Below the pieces are notes generated by a model that made no database searches, was not told the DNA's origin, and saw nothing but the letters and a program-made list of their open reading frames with translations. A stretch of 64,000 nucleotides of DNA. Source: JAJVID01 sp050247435 (GTDB lineage: Bacteria > Acidobacteriota > Blastocatellia > RBC074). How positions within the stretch are numbered: position 1 is the first letter of the stretch; each line of letters begins with the position of its first letter. Positions 1 through 8,260 of this stretch are shown piece after piece. Position numbers and translations under genes: made by a program. The DNA is taken from assembly GCA_050247435.1 (NCBI GenBank), contig JBFWUF010000009.1, forward strand, positions 1 to 64,000, in the 5' to 3' direction.

Positions 1-64
1 GACCTTCCTTTGGTTTGCTGTTTGTCGTTACACGACTCAACCGAACAGCATTCTTAGGAAGGTC
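1..64. other. nested imperfect inverted repeat at window edge
   Basis: Three nested pairs of arms can be seen: 1-9 with 56-64 (GACCTTCCT/AGGAAGGTC), 16-22 with 44-50 (TGCTGTT/AACAGCA) and 24-28 with 32-36 (GTCGT/ACGAC). Together they could fold into one long interrupted hairpin. A T-rich stretch follows at 65-77, so it may be the terminator of a gene that lies left of the window; this is inference because the element sits at the edge. From 65 to 236 I see nothing else definite. Confidence 0.35.
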
Positions 65-236
65 TTCCTCTTATTTGTCAACTATTTCGCTGGAAAAATG
101 ACTTTGCAAAAGCCCTGCAACGTCTCCTGCCATCATAGACATATCAGAACAATATGATAAAATCGCGCGTCACCATTTTCACTATCAACACAGGGAATAC
201 GCGCCGAGAGGGTCGCTATCCGCAGAGGCTAAAAAC

Positions 237-929
237 ATGCTCGTATCAGATGCTTCAACGGTTCCTCAGAAGACGGACACATCACTGAAGAGAGGTCAAA
301 CGGCACAGCAATTCCCTGCTGCTGATTCCAGTCATGAAGACCGCCTTATCGAGCTAACGCTCGGAGGAGATGAATCAGCATTTGAAACACTGGTAGCGAG
401 ACATAGTCGGAGAGTCTTCTCCATCGCGCGGCATTTCTTCCGCAATATGGAGACAGTTGAGGATATAGTCCAGGAAACATTTGCTAAAGCCTTCTTCTCC
501 TTATCCAGCTACAGGCGTGGCGCATCGTTTGAGCAGTGGTTGGCAAAGATTGCGGTAAACAACTGCTATGACGAACTGCGAAGGCGCAAGAAGCGAAATG
601 AATCGCTCATTACTGACTTGTCGGAGGATGACGAGGGCTGGCTCGAAAGTAAACTGGCTCATGTCGCGTTCGAAATACATTTCTCGGAAGCAGAAAGAGA
701 GAAAGCTGCAGAAATATCAGATAAATTGCTTTCCAAGCTATCTGTTGATGATCGCATGATCCTCATCCTGCTTCATGCAGAAAACAATTCTGTGCGAGAA
801 ATATCTCAGATGATGGGGTGGTCAGAGGCTAAAGTGAAGATCAGGGCTTTCCGTGCCAGACACGCTTTGCGCAAAGCCCTGACTAGGCTCCAGATGAGTG
901 AAAAACGTAAATTGATGTCACGTGGGTGA
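237..929 (+). CDS. ECF-type RNA polymerase sigma factor
   Basis: This 230-residue protein is an extracytoplasmic-function sigma factor. Region 2 spans about residues 48-118 (acidic DESAFETL start, DIVQETF core-binding helix, FEQWLAKIA segment) and region 4 about 165-222, with an HTH typical of -35 recognition (VREISQMMGWSEAKVKIRAFRAR). An acidic linker of about 45 residues separates them, and the first 40 residues are a poorly conserved leader. The ATG at 237 follows AGAGG at 224-228 with 8-base spacing. The stop codon lies just before the likely start of the anti-sigma gene, and three further genes follow in the same direction, so this is probably the first gene of a stress-response operon controlled by its own sigma factor. 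Confidence 0.92.
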   Translation: MLVSDASTVPQKTDTSLKRGQTAQQFPAADSSHEDRLIELTLGGDESAFETLVARHSRRVFSIARHFFRNMETVEDIVQETFAKAFFSLSSYRRGASFEQWLAKIAVNNCYDELRRRKKRNESLITDLSEDDEGWLESKLAHVAFEIHFSEAEREKAAEISDKLLSKLSVDDRMILILLHAENNSVREISQMMGWSEAKVKIRAFRARHALRKALTRLQMSEKRKLMSRG

Positions 930-936
930 AGATGCC

Positions 937-1416
937 ATGAAATGTAAGGAAGTCCGCACAGTCACAAAACGTAGTAGTGTTATACTGCCAGTCCCTGAGA
1001 TAACGGCTCATCTTGAAGTCTGTCCAGCGTGTCACAATCTGCTCTTGCTCGATAAACTAGCCCCTGCGCTTATCAAAGCCGCAGGTATGTCTGATTACGG
1101 GACTGGCCGTGGAGCTTCGAGCGCACTTCTTATAAGCGGAATCAGAAATCGCATACAGGAGATGCGTGAGCAGCGTTCTAGTTCTTGGGAGTTAGCCATG
1201 GAATCAATGCGGGGATGGCTTGCGGCGTTTGCGGTGACCGCAGCTCTTCTGATAGCCCTTAGCATTCAATGGCAGCCATCAGTAGTAACTAGCGATTTTG
1301 ACCATGATGGCGACGAGACAGTTACTCAAAACCCGACTGAATATCTCATTAGCGATACCCCAGACCCGATTACCCTCGCCCCCATTGGCAAGAATAACCC
1401 GTATGCTTACAAGTAA
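937..1416 (+). CDS. zinc-binding membrane anti-sigma factor
   Basis: From the ATG at 937 the product has 159 residues; a GTG at 922 in the same frame would overlap the sigma gene by 8 bases. The N-terminal part carries the HX3CX2C signature of ZAS anti-sigma domains (His25, Cys29, Cys32, in AHLEVCPAC). A single membrane helix lies at about residues 88-107 (GWLAAFAVTAALLIALSI), followed by a short acidic periplasmic tail. The family binds and holds its cognate ECF sigma factor until a signal releases it, and gene order points to the sigma factor at 237-929 as partner. The rest of the protein is weakly conserved, so the call depends on the zinc motif, the topology and the position. Confidence 0.75.
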   Translation: MKCKEVRTVTKRSSVILPVPEITAHLEVCPACHNLLLLDKLAPALIKAAGMSDYGTGRGASSALLISGIRNRIQEMREQRSSSWELAMESMRGWLAAFAVTAALLIALSIQWQPSVVTSDFDHDGDETVTQNPTEYLISDTPDPITLAPIGKNNPYAYK

Positions 1417-1801
1417 ACGCAAGGCACACTTGATTATCGTTACAGCATTCATGTTGGGTATTGTTGTTGGCGCGTCAGGGCAATACCTTTTATTTCACCA
1501 ACCACCTCCACCTCGCGCATTAACAATTACGGACGCTGCCGACGAACTAACACGTGTTCTAAGACTAGATGAGTCTCAGCGTTCCCAGGTAATACAGATA
1601 CTCAGCGAGTGCCAACGACAAAATCAGGATCTGAAGAAGCAGGCTCATCCACAATATCAGGCAATACGTGATAGTGCCCGCAATCGGATACGGAGTGTCC
1701 TCTCAGTTGAGCAGCAGACACTATACAATCAATGGACTAAAGACTTGGACGCAAAGCGTGAAAAGAGAGCCCTTGAGGAAGGAAAGCAGCCCAACAAGTA
1801 A
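1403..1801 (+). CDS. membrane-anchored Spy/LTXXQ-like periplasmic protein
   Basis: The frame is open from 1298, but the first 35 codons lie inside the anti-sigma gene and look non-coding, so I take the ATG at 1403. This gives 132 residues and a 14-base overlap with the anti-sigma gene. A hydrophobic segment at residues 9-27 (IIVTAFMLGIVVGASGQYLL) acts as anchor or signal. The remainder is charged helix with the pattern of Spy/CpxP or heavy-metal-resistance proteins (VLRLDESQRSQVIQIL, then LSVEQQTLYNQW). Such proteins often accompany ECF sigma/anti-sigma pairs as envelope sensors or chaperones. The exact family is uncertain; the fold class and location are better supported. Confidence 0.6.
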   Translation: MLTSKRKAHLIIVTAFMLGIVVGASGQYLLFHQPPPPRALTITDAADELTRVLRLDESQRSQVIQILSECQRQNQDLKKQAHPQYQAIRDSARNRIRSVLSVEQQTLYNQWTKDLDAKREKRALEEGKQPNK

Positions 1802-1804
1802 CTG

Positions 1805-3379
1805 ATGATCATGACTGAAGTTGAGATTCAATATAGACCTTATTTCCCTGCTTTGAAAACCACACTGGTAATTATTCCGATTCTTATTATATCTCTAACC
1901 TCAGCTTGCCGAAGAGATAGCAAGCAAGGGGAGATGGTCGTAATACTTGAAAAGCGTATAGAGACATTTGACCCGCGTGTCAGTGCCGACTCCGCCGCGG
2001 AAAGAATGCGGCAATTAATCTTCAATGGGCTTACGCGCAAAGACGATAAATTTGATCCTGTGCCTGATTTGGCGGAGAGATTTGAGTCGTCTCCAGACTA
2101 TAAAACCTTTACTTTTTACCTCCGACCCAACATCAAATTCCATGACGGGCGCACTCTTTCCGCCGCAGATGTTAAATACACGTTCGACACGATGATGGCG
2201 AAGGGTTTTGCGTCCGCCAAACGCGCTGAACTTGAGCGTGATCTCGCTTCAGTTGAGGTTTACCCCGATAACCCTTTGAAGGTCGCCTTCCACTGTAGCA
2301 CCGCTTGCCCCGGTTTTACCAATACTATCCTGCCGATTGGGATCATTCCTGAACAGACCTCAGAGCAGCAGGCTAAGCGTCCTATCGGAACTGGCCCCTT
2401 CAAATTTGAAAGCTATTCTGAAGATCAGGAGGTGATTCTTAGCGCTTTCGATGATTACTTCGAAGGGCCTTCAAGTATTAGACGGTTAGCTATCAGGATA
2501 ATTCCTGATAACAGCACGAGAGAGAGCGAGTTGAGAAAAGGCTCAGCGGATTTGGCGATCAACGCTGACTTCGACCCCGTGACGGTTGAGAGTTTACAGA
2601 AAGCTCCTGGCATCAAGGTGGAAGTTGCTGATGGCACCAACATCTCACACTTAGGAGTCAATTTGCAGGATCCAATCCTTAAGGATCGTCGTGTTCGGCA
2701 GGCCTTGGCTTATGCAATAGACCGGGAAGCCATCATACGAGACGTATATCGAGAGCAGGCGCGCCCGGCTCACAGCGTGCTGCCGCCAGGCCAGTGGGCC
2801 TTTGAACCGAACGCAACCGATTACAAATATGACCCTGAACGAGCTAAGAAGTTATTGGATGAAGCTGGAAAGACTGAGAAGGACGGACAGCGTAGAATGA
2901 AGCTATCACTCAAAACGTCTCCTCTCTCAGTCTCGCGCAAAGTTGGTGAAGCATTGCAGGAGCAGATGCGGCGCGTGGGTGTGGAACTTGAGTTGCAACC
3001 TCTGGAGCGCCAGAAACTCAGCCAAGACATGAACGACGGTAATTTTCAGTTGTATTTGAACACTCTTGTAGGAGGAAATCAGAGTACTGACATCTTCAAG
3101 TTTGTTTACAGCTCGAAGTCAATTCCACCTAATGGCCAAAACCGCTCGCGCTACAGTAATCCCTCGTTAGATAAGTTGTTCGATGAAGCGCAGACAGCTT
3201 CAAGGGAGCGAAGGAAAGAGATATTTTCACAGGCTCAGAAAACGCTCGCTGAAGATTTACCGCAAATTTACCTATGGTATCCAGCCACGATTGTTGTGTA
3301 TAGAAATCGGGTGAGCAATGTAAAAATAGAGCCATCTGGAGATTGGCGCGTGATCCGAAATATGAAAGCTGGTGGTTAA
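1805..3379 (+). CDS. ABC transporter substrate-binding lipoprotein, peptide/nickel family 5
   Basis: This 524-residue protein belongs to the SBP_bac_5 (OppA/DppA-like) family. An N-terminal hydrophobic segment ends in LTSAC, a slightly imperfect lipobox, so it is probably a lipoprotein. Typical family features follow: ETFDPRVSADSAAERMRQLIFNGL near the start, SPDYKTFTFYLRPNIKFHDG, a central QALAYAIDREAI block, and a C-terminal QIYLWYPATIVVYR segment. Its role would be to capture peptides or a similar ligand in the periplasm and deliver it to an ABC permease. No permease or ATPase gene is next to it, so it is an orphan here. It starts 3 bases after the Spy-like gene and is likely co-transcribed with it. 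ATG codons at 1805 and 1811 are both possible starts. Confidence 0.88.
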   Translation: MIMTEVEIQYRPYFPALKTTLVIIPILIISLTSACRRDSKQGEMVVILEKRIETFDPRVSADSAAERMRQLIFNGLTRKDDKFDPVPDLAERFESSPDYKTFTFYLRPNIKFHDGRTLSAADVKYTFDTMMAKGFASAKRAELERDLASVEVYPDNPLKVAFHCSTACPGFTNTILPIGIIPEQTSEQQAKRPIGTGPFKFESYSEDQEVILSAFDDYFEGPSSIRRLAIRIIPDNSTRESELRKGSADLAINADFDPVTVESLQKAPGIKVEVADGTNISHLGVNLQDPILKDRRVRQALAYAIDREAIIRDVYREQARPAHSVLPPGQWAFEPNATDYKYDPERAKKLLDEAGKTEKDGQRRMKLSLKTSPLSVSRKVGEALQEQMRRVGVELELQPLERQKLSQDMNDGNFQLYLNTLVGGNQSTDIFKFVYSSKSIPPNGQNRSRYSNPSLDKLFDEAQTASRERRKEIFSQAQKTLAEDLPQIYLWYPATIVVYRNRVSNVKIEPSGDWRVIRNMKAGG

Positions 3380-3389
3380 CAGCCCGCAG

Positions 3390-4274
3390 CTATGATCGAG
3401 GATGGAACTGTCTGTAAGCAGACTTCAAACGGTCATCTGTGACGTGAGTATAGATTTGCGTTGTGCTGATATCGCTGTGGCCAAGCATCATCTGCACCGA
3501 TCTTAAATCAGCTCCGTTTTCTAGCAGGGCCGTGGCGAAACTGTGGCGAAGCATGTGTGGTGTGACGTGCCCAAGGTTTGCTGACTCGCCATAGCCTTTG
3601 ATGATCTTCCAGAATTTGTGCCGGGTTAGAACATTGCCGCTTGGCTCAACGAATAGCGCGTCGGAACGCTTCCCTTTCAGGAGACGTTGCCTAACAACAA
3701 AATAGTTCTTCAGAAAATGCAGCGCTGATTGTCCAACTGGAACTCGCCTCTGCTTGCTTCCCTTTCCCAGACAACTTAACACGCCAGCTTCAAGTTCCAC
3801 ATCAGAAATTTTGAGGCTGACAAGCTCAGATACTCGTAAACCGGTGGCATAGAGGAGTTCGAGCATTGTTCGGTCTCTAATTCCTACATCGTTATTCAGG
3901 TCGGGTTGTTCAAGTAGTCTATTGGCATCTTCCTGGTTGAGAAATCTGGGAAGAGTTTGCCAAGCTTTGCGAGCTTCCAAGTATGCGGTAGGATCTTGTT
4001 TAAGAAACCCTTCGGTCATGGCAAATTTGAAGAAGCCTCGTAAGGAAGATAAAAAGCGAGCGATGCTGGCATCGCTCCGGTCTTCATCCTTGAGGTGAGA
4101 AAGAACATCAATCAGGTCGTCGCGGTCGAGGGTGAGCAGGCACTTCCCCTTTTTATTGAGAAACTCACAAAGAATTTTCAAGTCGCTTTTGTAGGATTGA
4201 ATGGTATTGACTGAGAGTCCCTTCTCGACTCTGATGGTGGTGGTAAAGTTCTCGATAAGCTTGTAGTTGTCCAT
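3390..4274 (-). CDS. xerD: tyrosine recombinase XerD
   Basis: The 294-residue protein has the N-terminal SAM-like core-binding domain (residues 1-90) and the catalytic domain of XerC/XerD recombinases. All active-site residues are present: Arg147 (ATGLRVSEL), Lys171 (GKGSK), His240 and Arg243 (HMLRHSFAT), His266 (LGHSDIS) and the nucleophile Tyr275 (TQIYTH). These enzymes resolve chromosome dimers at dif. Length and motifs match chromosomal Xer proteins rather than phage integrases. The ATG is preceded by AAGGAGGGAG at good spacing. The gene is divergent from lpxD, and its 3' end meets the solute-binding gene tail to tail with 10 bases between. XerD rather than XerC is the better guess, but the two are not separable here with certainty. 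Confidence 0.9.
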   Translation of the reverse strand: MDNYKLIENFTTTIRVEKGLSVNTIQSYKSDLKILCEFLNKKGKCLLTLDRDDLIDVLSHLKDEDRSDASIARFLSSLRGFFKFAMTEGFLKQDPTAYLEARKAWQTLPRFLNQEDANRLLEQPDLNNDVGIRDRTMLELLYATGLRVSELVSLKISDVELEAGVLSCLGKGSKQRRVPVGQSALHFLKNYFVVRQRLLKGKRSDALFVEPSGNVLTRHKFWKIIKGYGESANLGHVTPHMLRHSFATALLENGADLRSVQMMLGHSDISTTQIYTHVTDDRLKSAYRQFHPRS

Positions 4275-4397
4275 ATGTCTCCCTCCTTGTTAAACTCCGT
4301 CTTCCTTGCAACCAATCGACAGCTTGTTAAATTCTAGTTTGTTATCGGACTCAACTTTCGCAACTATATTAGTCAACGCCTCATTCAAACGTCAATC

Positions 4398-5429
4398 ATG
4401 AAACTTAAGGAAATCTCTTCTAAATTGAATTATGACTTTGTTGGTGACCCAGAGTTGGAAATCCTGGATGCCGCCCCGATTGAGAATTCTAGGCCTGGGC
4501 AGATTACCTTTTTGAGCAACAGGAAATATCGGCGGCATCTAGCTACAACCCATGCTTCAGCAATCATACTGGAAAACATTGATGACTTGCCTAAGGGCAA
4601 ATCCGGTATCATCTCTCCAGATCCATATCTCACATTTGCTGAAGCGATGAATCTGCTCCATCCATCTTTTATTCCCGATCAGGGAGTACATCCTAGCGCA
4701 GTGATCTCTTCCACCGCGACAATCGGAGAGAAAGTAACAATCGGGCCATTGTCGGTAATCGGGGAAAATGTGATTGTCGGAGATAACGTTTCGATACTTG
4801 CGCATTGCGTGATCTATGAAGACGTTCGAATAGGAAATGATGTCTTGATCCATTCACATTGTGTTATTCGCGAGAGATGTAGAATCGGGGATCGTGTGAT
4901 ACTGCAAAATCATGTCGTGATCGGCAGTGATGGGTTTGGATTCGCGAAGAGGTCAGACAATTCCTGGCTCAAAATCCCCCAAGCTGGCGTGGTGATCGTC
5001 GAAGACGACGTGGAGATTGGTGCAGGATCGGCCATAGACCGCGCTACTATTGGCTCAACGATCATTGGCAAAGGCACGAAAATTGACAATCTGGTACAGA
5101 TCGGGCATGGTTCATCCGTTGGTCAGAATACGTTGTTATGTGCGCAAGTTGGATTGGCCGGCAGCACTCGTGTGGGAAATGAAGTTATTTTGAGCGGTCA
5201 GGTTGGCGCGGCTGGCCATTTAGAAATAGGAGATAGAGTGATCGCGACTGCTCAAACTGGCATTCCAAGTTCGGTTGAGACAGGAAAAGTCGTGTCAGGA
5301 TATCCAGCGATTGATAATCGAGACTGGCTGAAGTCGTCCGCAGTCTTTGCCCATCTCCCAAAACTTCAAAAAGAGATAAGGGAACTTAAGGAACGATTGA
5401 GCAAGCTCGAAAGCCAACAAAACTCATAG
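4398..5429 (+). CDS. lpxD: UDP-3-O-acylglucosamine N-acyltransferase
   Basis: LpxD transfers an acyl chain to UDP-3-O-acyl-glucosamine in lipid A synthesis, so its presence implies an LPS-bearing outer membrane. The 343-residue protein has the uridine-binding N-terminal domain (IENSRPGQITFLSNRKY) and then a long left-handed beta-helix of hexapeptide repeats (residues about 100-300). It contains the GSDGFGFA loop and the QIGHGSSVG segment that carries the catalytic histidine. A C-terminal helix ends the protein (LPKLQKEIRELKERLSKLE). No other lpx gene adjoins it. The start is ATG 4398, with only a weak ribosome-binding site upstream. Confidence 0.95.
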   Translation: MKLKEISSKLNYDFVGDPELEILDAAPIENSRPGQITFLSNRKYRRHLATTHASAIILENIDDLPKGKSGIISPDPYLTFAEAMNLLHPSFIPDQGVHPSAVISSTATIGEKVTIGPLSVIGENVIVGDNVSILAHCVIYEDVRIGNDVLIHSHCVIRERCRIGDRVILQNHVVIGSDGFGFAKRSDNSWLKIPQAGVVIVEDDVEIGAGSAIDRATIGSTIIGKGTKIDNLVQIGHGSSVGQNTLLCAQVGLAGSTRVGNEVILSGQVGAAGHLEIGDRVIATAQTGIPSSVETGKVVSGYPAIDNRDWLKSSAVFAHLPKLQKEIRELKERLSKLESQQNS

Positions 5430-5465
5430 GCGCAGTTTTAATGATTTTCGTGGTGAGGGTAATAA

Positions 5466-6014
5466 ATGGCGATCAAAGTAGAGAATAAAGCGACAATCAA
5501 ACTTCCGAGAAAAACTGAGGAAACTATCCAGAGCGTCTTCGATACAATTCCTAAAGAACACACACGCAATTTAACCAAGGTCGTGCTCGTGGATAGGATT
5601 ATCCCCGACTCCAGAATCCAGATGCCAAACATCTCAGACCTGCCTGGGCTTTACCATCCTCGACAAGGGAACATTCAACCCTGGTGCGAGATTGCTCTTG
5701 GCGCGCTTTTGACAACGTCAGAAGGATTTTTCAAAAGACTTGCGGCACGGCTCAATTTCAGACCAAATCTAGCTTATCTAGCTCTCAGCTTACAAGCCCA
5801 GCATTATTATTTAACCTTCTCACACGGAATCAAAAAGCATCAATACGAAGGTGCGATACGATCATACATCGAGAGATATCACCAAATATGGCGAGAGCAA
5901 CAAGCTGGGTGGCGCGCCAAACTGTTTAAACCCCTTCGCCCCTGGCTCGATAAATGGGCGCGTCAACTCAGGAAACGGTACCAAGCAGAGCAGAAACAGC
6001 GCGGGTCAGCTTAA
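5466..6014 (+). CDS. conserved hypothetical protein, possibly degenerate metallopeptidase-like
   Basis: I do not recognise this 182-residue protein. It has no signal peptide or membrane helix. An N-terminal half with TIPKEHTRNLTKVVLVDRI is followed by a histidine-containing helix (ALSLQAQHYYLTFSHGIKKHQYE) and a strongly basic C-terminus (RAKLFKPLRPWLDKWARQLRKRY). The histidines lie where a peptidase-like fold could place them, but there is no complete HEXXH motif, so I assign no activity. The start ATG 5466 has a GAGG-type ribosome-binding site (GTGAGGG about 9 bases upstream). It lies 36 bases after lpxD in the same direction and may share its transcript. It is convergent with parB. Confidence 0.65.
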   Translation: MAIKVENKATIKLPRKTEETIQSVFDTIPKEHTRNLTKVVLVDRIIPDSRIQMPNISDLPGLYHPRQGNIQPWCEIALGALLTTSEGFFKRLAARLNFRPNLAYLALSLQAQHYYLTFSHGIKKHQYEGAIRSYIERYHQIWREQQAGWRAKLFKPLRPWLDKWARQLRKRYQAEQKQRGSA

Positions 6015-6031
6015 TCCCGAATCCCGGTAAA

Positions 6032-6859
6032 TCAGTCTTCAGACTCCATCAATTCAGAAATAAGCTTCTGAATCACCTGCAACAACTCTTCTCTGGACAC
6101 TGATGACTTACGGAACTTCACTTCGATCGTGTAGTCCTTGGCCGAAGACTGATGGCGAAAAACAAAGGGTTGCGGGCGAGACTGTTTTTTCTTCGCTGCT
6201 TTTCTAGCTTCATCCCTATTCATTCCCTGCTGCGAAACTCGATTTACAAAATCAAGCATTGAATCAGGATTTGATTGCCTTGCGACCTGCAGCAGCATGG
6301 ATTTGGAGATCATGCCTGCCTTCTGACACAGTTCTTTGACCCCGGACGGCAACGCGGCGATGGTCAAGGACTCAGTCACGGACGAACGGGATTTGCCGAT
6401 TTTCCGGGCGATGTCCTCATGCGTGTACCCAAAGCGTTCAACCAGAGCCAGCAATCCGTCAGCCTCTTCATAGGGTGTCAGGTCCTTACGCTGCAAGTTT
6501 TCAATCAAAGCGATCTCCGCGACCGCTCGATCATCAACATCCATTTCTATGCAGGGGACTTCGTGTAATCCAGCTTCGCGGGCTGCTCTAAATCGCCTCT
6601 CGCCAGAAATAATCATGTAGCGCCCGCCTACTTGCGATGGCCGTACAAGCAGAGGCTCAAGTACGCCTTTTTCCTTGATCGAAGCGACTAACTCGTCCAA
6701 ATTACCAATATCTACCCGTGGTTGTTGCGGATTGGGCTCCAATCGGTCTAATGGGATCATGCGCCCGATAGCAGCGCCGCGGAATGACGATAGTTCTTCT
6801 ACGTAGTGACGATCGTGTCTCATTTTTAAAGTCGAGGGCAAACCACGTTTAATAGGCAC
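6032..6859 (-). CDS. parB: chromosome-partitioning protein ParB
   Basis: This 275-residue protein is a ParB/Spo0J-type CTPase that loads on parS sites and works with ParA in origin segregation. It shows the N-terminal ParB/Srx domain with IPLDRLEPNPQQPR, the CTP-binding SGERRFRAAREAG and the ENLQRKDLTPYEEA signature, followed by the HTH (IGKSRSSVTESL). The start is a GTG at 6859 that overlaps the end of parA by 11 bases in another frame, so the two are translationally coupled. The residues from about 205 are a basic linker and a short C-terminal dimerisation region. I saw no consensus parS site in the window, but I could not search exhaustively. Confidence 0.95.
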   Translation of the reverse strand: MPIKRGLPSTLKMRHDRHYVEELSSFRGAAIGRMIPLDRLEPNPQQPRVDIGNLDELVASIKEKGVLEPLLVRPSQVGGRYMIISGERRFRAAREAGLHEVPCIEMDVDDRAVAEIALIENLQRKDLTPYEEADGLLALVERFGYTHEDIARKIGKSRSSVTESLTIAALPSGVKELCQKAGMISKSMLLQVARQSNPDSMLDFVNRVSQQGMNRDEARKAAKKKQSRPQPFVFRHQSSAKDYTIEVKFRKSSVSREELLQVIQKLISELMESED

Positions 6860-7616
6860 GGCGAATTACCTCTTCACATAAATTTGCGTATTCAACTGCG
6901 CCGGTCGAAGCCGGGGCGAAAGTAAAAATTGATTCTTTGTAGGCGGGACTCTCTTCTAACCTGACAGATTTGGATATTGTGGTTTCGAACACTTTATCAC
7001 CAAATACCTGACATATTTGGTCATATATATCTCTTGATAAAGTGGTTCTTCGATCGTGCAACGTCACAACCACTCCCAAAACCTCAAGCGTAGGATTAGG
7101 TCTAGCTTTTATCCTTTCGATTGTCTCAAGCAGATCATCCGTGCCTTCAAGAGCAAAGTAAGACGATTGAATCGGGATTATCATGTGTGTGGCAGCGACT
7201 AGAGCATTAACCGTTATCAGGCCAAGCGTCGGAGGGGTGTCAATAATAACCACATCGTAATTTTTACTGATTGGGTCAAGCCTATCTTTCAATCGGAAAG
7301 GGGCGTCAAGTTCTCCAATGAGTTCTCTTTCCAATTTCGCTAGGTTTATCCGCGACGGGATTAGGTCGAGATTTTCCAACCGCGTCTTTTTCAGGACATC
7401 ATCCAGAGGCAAATTCAGATCGGTCAATAAATCGTATGTTGACAGACTAGTATCCTGGTTATCAATGAATGAGATCGTGCTATTGGCCTGAGGATCCAGA
7501 TCTATCAGCAAAACCTTCTTCCCTTTTTGCGCAAGGGCGGCGGACAGATTGATTGCGGTTGTGGTTTTACCCACCCCTCCCTTTTGGTTTGCAATCGCAA
7601 TCTTGATGCCTCGCAA
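6849..7616 (-). CDS. parA: chromosome-partitioning ATPase ParA (Soj)
   Basis: This is a ParA/MinD-class ATPase with the deviant Walker A motif (KGGVGKTTT), the A' motif (VLLIDLDPQANST) and Walker B (VVIIDTPPTLG). It dimerises on ATP and is released from DNA by ParB. The frame is open to an ATG at 7643. However, a strong GGGGGAGG at 7629-7622 lies 5 bases before a TTG at 7616, and starting there gives the usual short N-terminus (MRGIKIAIANQ), so I prefer the TTG. From 7616 the protein has 255 residues, a normal size for chromosomal ParA. The bicistronic parA-parB order is standard. Confidence 0.94.
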   Translation of the reverse strand: MRGIKIAIANQKGGVGKTTTAINLSAALAQKGKKVLLIDLDPQANSTISFIDNQDTSLSTYDLLTDLNLPLDDVLKKTRLENLDLIPSRINLAKLERELIGELDAPFRLKDRLDPISKNYDVVIIDTPPTLGLITVNALVAATHMIIPIQSSYFALEGTDDLLETIERIKARPNPTLEVLGVVVTLHDRRTTLSRDIYDQICQVFGDKVFETTISKSVRLEESPAYKESIFTFAPASTGAVEYANLCEEVIRRAY

Positions 7617-7753
7617 AACGACCTCCCCCTGGATTAAGTTCATTTCGATAATGTTGTCCTTGTGGAAATCGGATAATAACTTCGGTGTGTGAATTGAATT
7701 GAATCCTATTTTAAGAGAGATGCCATGTCAATTAGAAGGGCAAATCAGCCAAT

Positions 7754-8239
7754 CTACATCTTATAATCGCTGACATCATCAATCTCTTCTGGCCACTCAA
7801 CTTCTTCCTCCAAACTGTCTTCATCCCTGGCTTGATCACCATCATTGTGTCTGGATGCCTCCAGAACTTCCTCACGAATAAAGATTGGGCAATCCGTGCG
7901 CAAAGCCAGTGCTATCGCGTCACTTGGCCTGGAATCTATCAAGATCAACTCTCCATTAACCATGATTTCGATTATGGCGTAGAAGGTATTGTCACGAAGC
8001 TCAGTAACGACCACTCGCCTTACGACGCCCCCCATCTGAGCGATTATGTTTCTTAGCAGATCGTGAGTCATCGGACGTTGCGGAGCCAGTTTTTCGATCT
8101 CAGAAGCAATTGAATTAGCTTCATATGGCCCAACCCAAATCGGCAATATACCTTCACCATCAAGTTCCTTGAGCAGAACAATCGGAGAGTTCGTCGTAGG
8201 ATCAACTAAAAGACCCCGGATTTTAACTTCCAACTCCAT
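7754..8239 (-). CDS. bifunctional nuclease family protein (DUF151/BFN)
   Basis: The 161-residue protein matches the DUF151 bifunctional nuclease family. Conserved blocks are VLLKELDGEGILPIWVGPYEANSIA, RPMTHDLLRNII, and SRPSDAIALALRTDCPIFIREEVLE. Members have been reported to degrade RNA and DNA, but the role in bacteria is not firmly settled. The C-terminal 30 residues are very acidic (DEDSLEEEVEWPEEIDDVSD). It lies 21 bases downstream of miaB and is probably co-transcribed with it, a common arrangement in Acidobacteriota as far as I recall. Confidence 0.9.
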   Translation of the reverse strand: MELEVKIRGLLVDPTTNSPIVLLKELDGEGILPIWVGPYEANSIASEIEKLAPQRPMTHDLLRNIIAQMGGVVRRVVVTELRDNTFYAIIEIMVNGELILIDSRPSDAIALALRTDCPIFIREEVLEASRHNDGDQARDEDSLEEEVEWPEEIDDVSDYKM

Positions 8240-8260
8240 ATATAACCTTTCAGCTTAAAA

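Noticed and set aside
3390..4274. XerD gene as an integrase marking a mobile element
   Set aside because: Length and motifs match chromosomal Xer recombinases, it is flanked by housekeeping genes, and no attachment-like repeats were seen.
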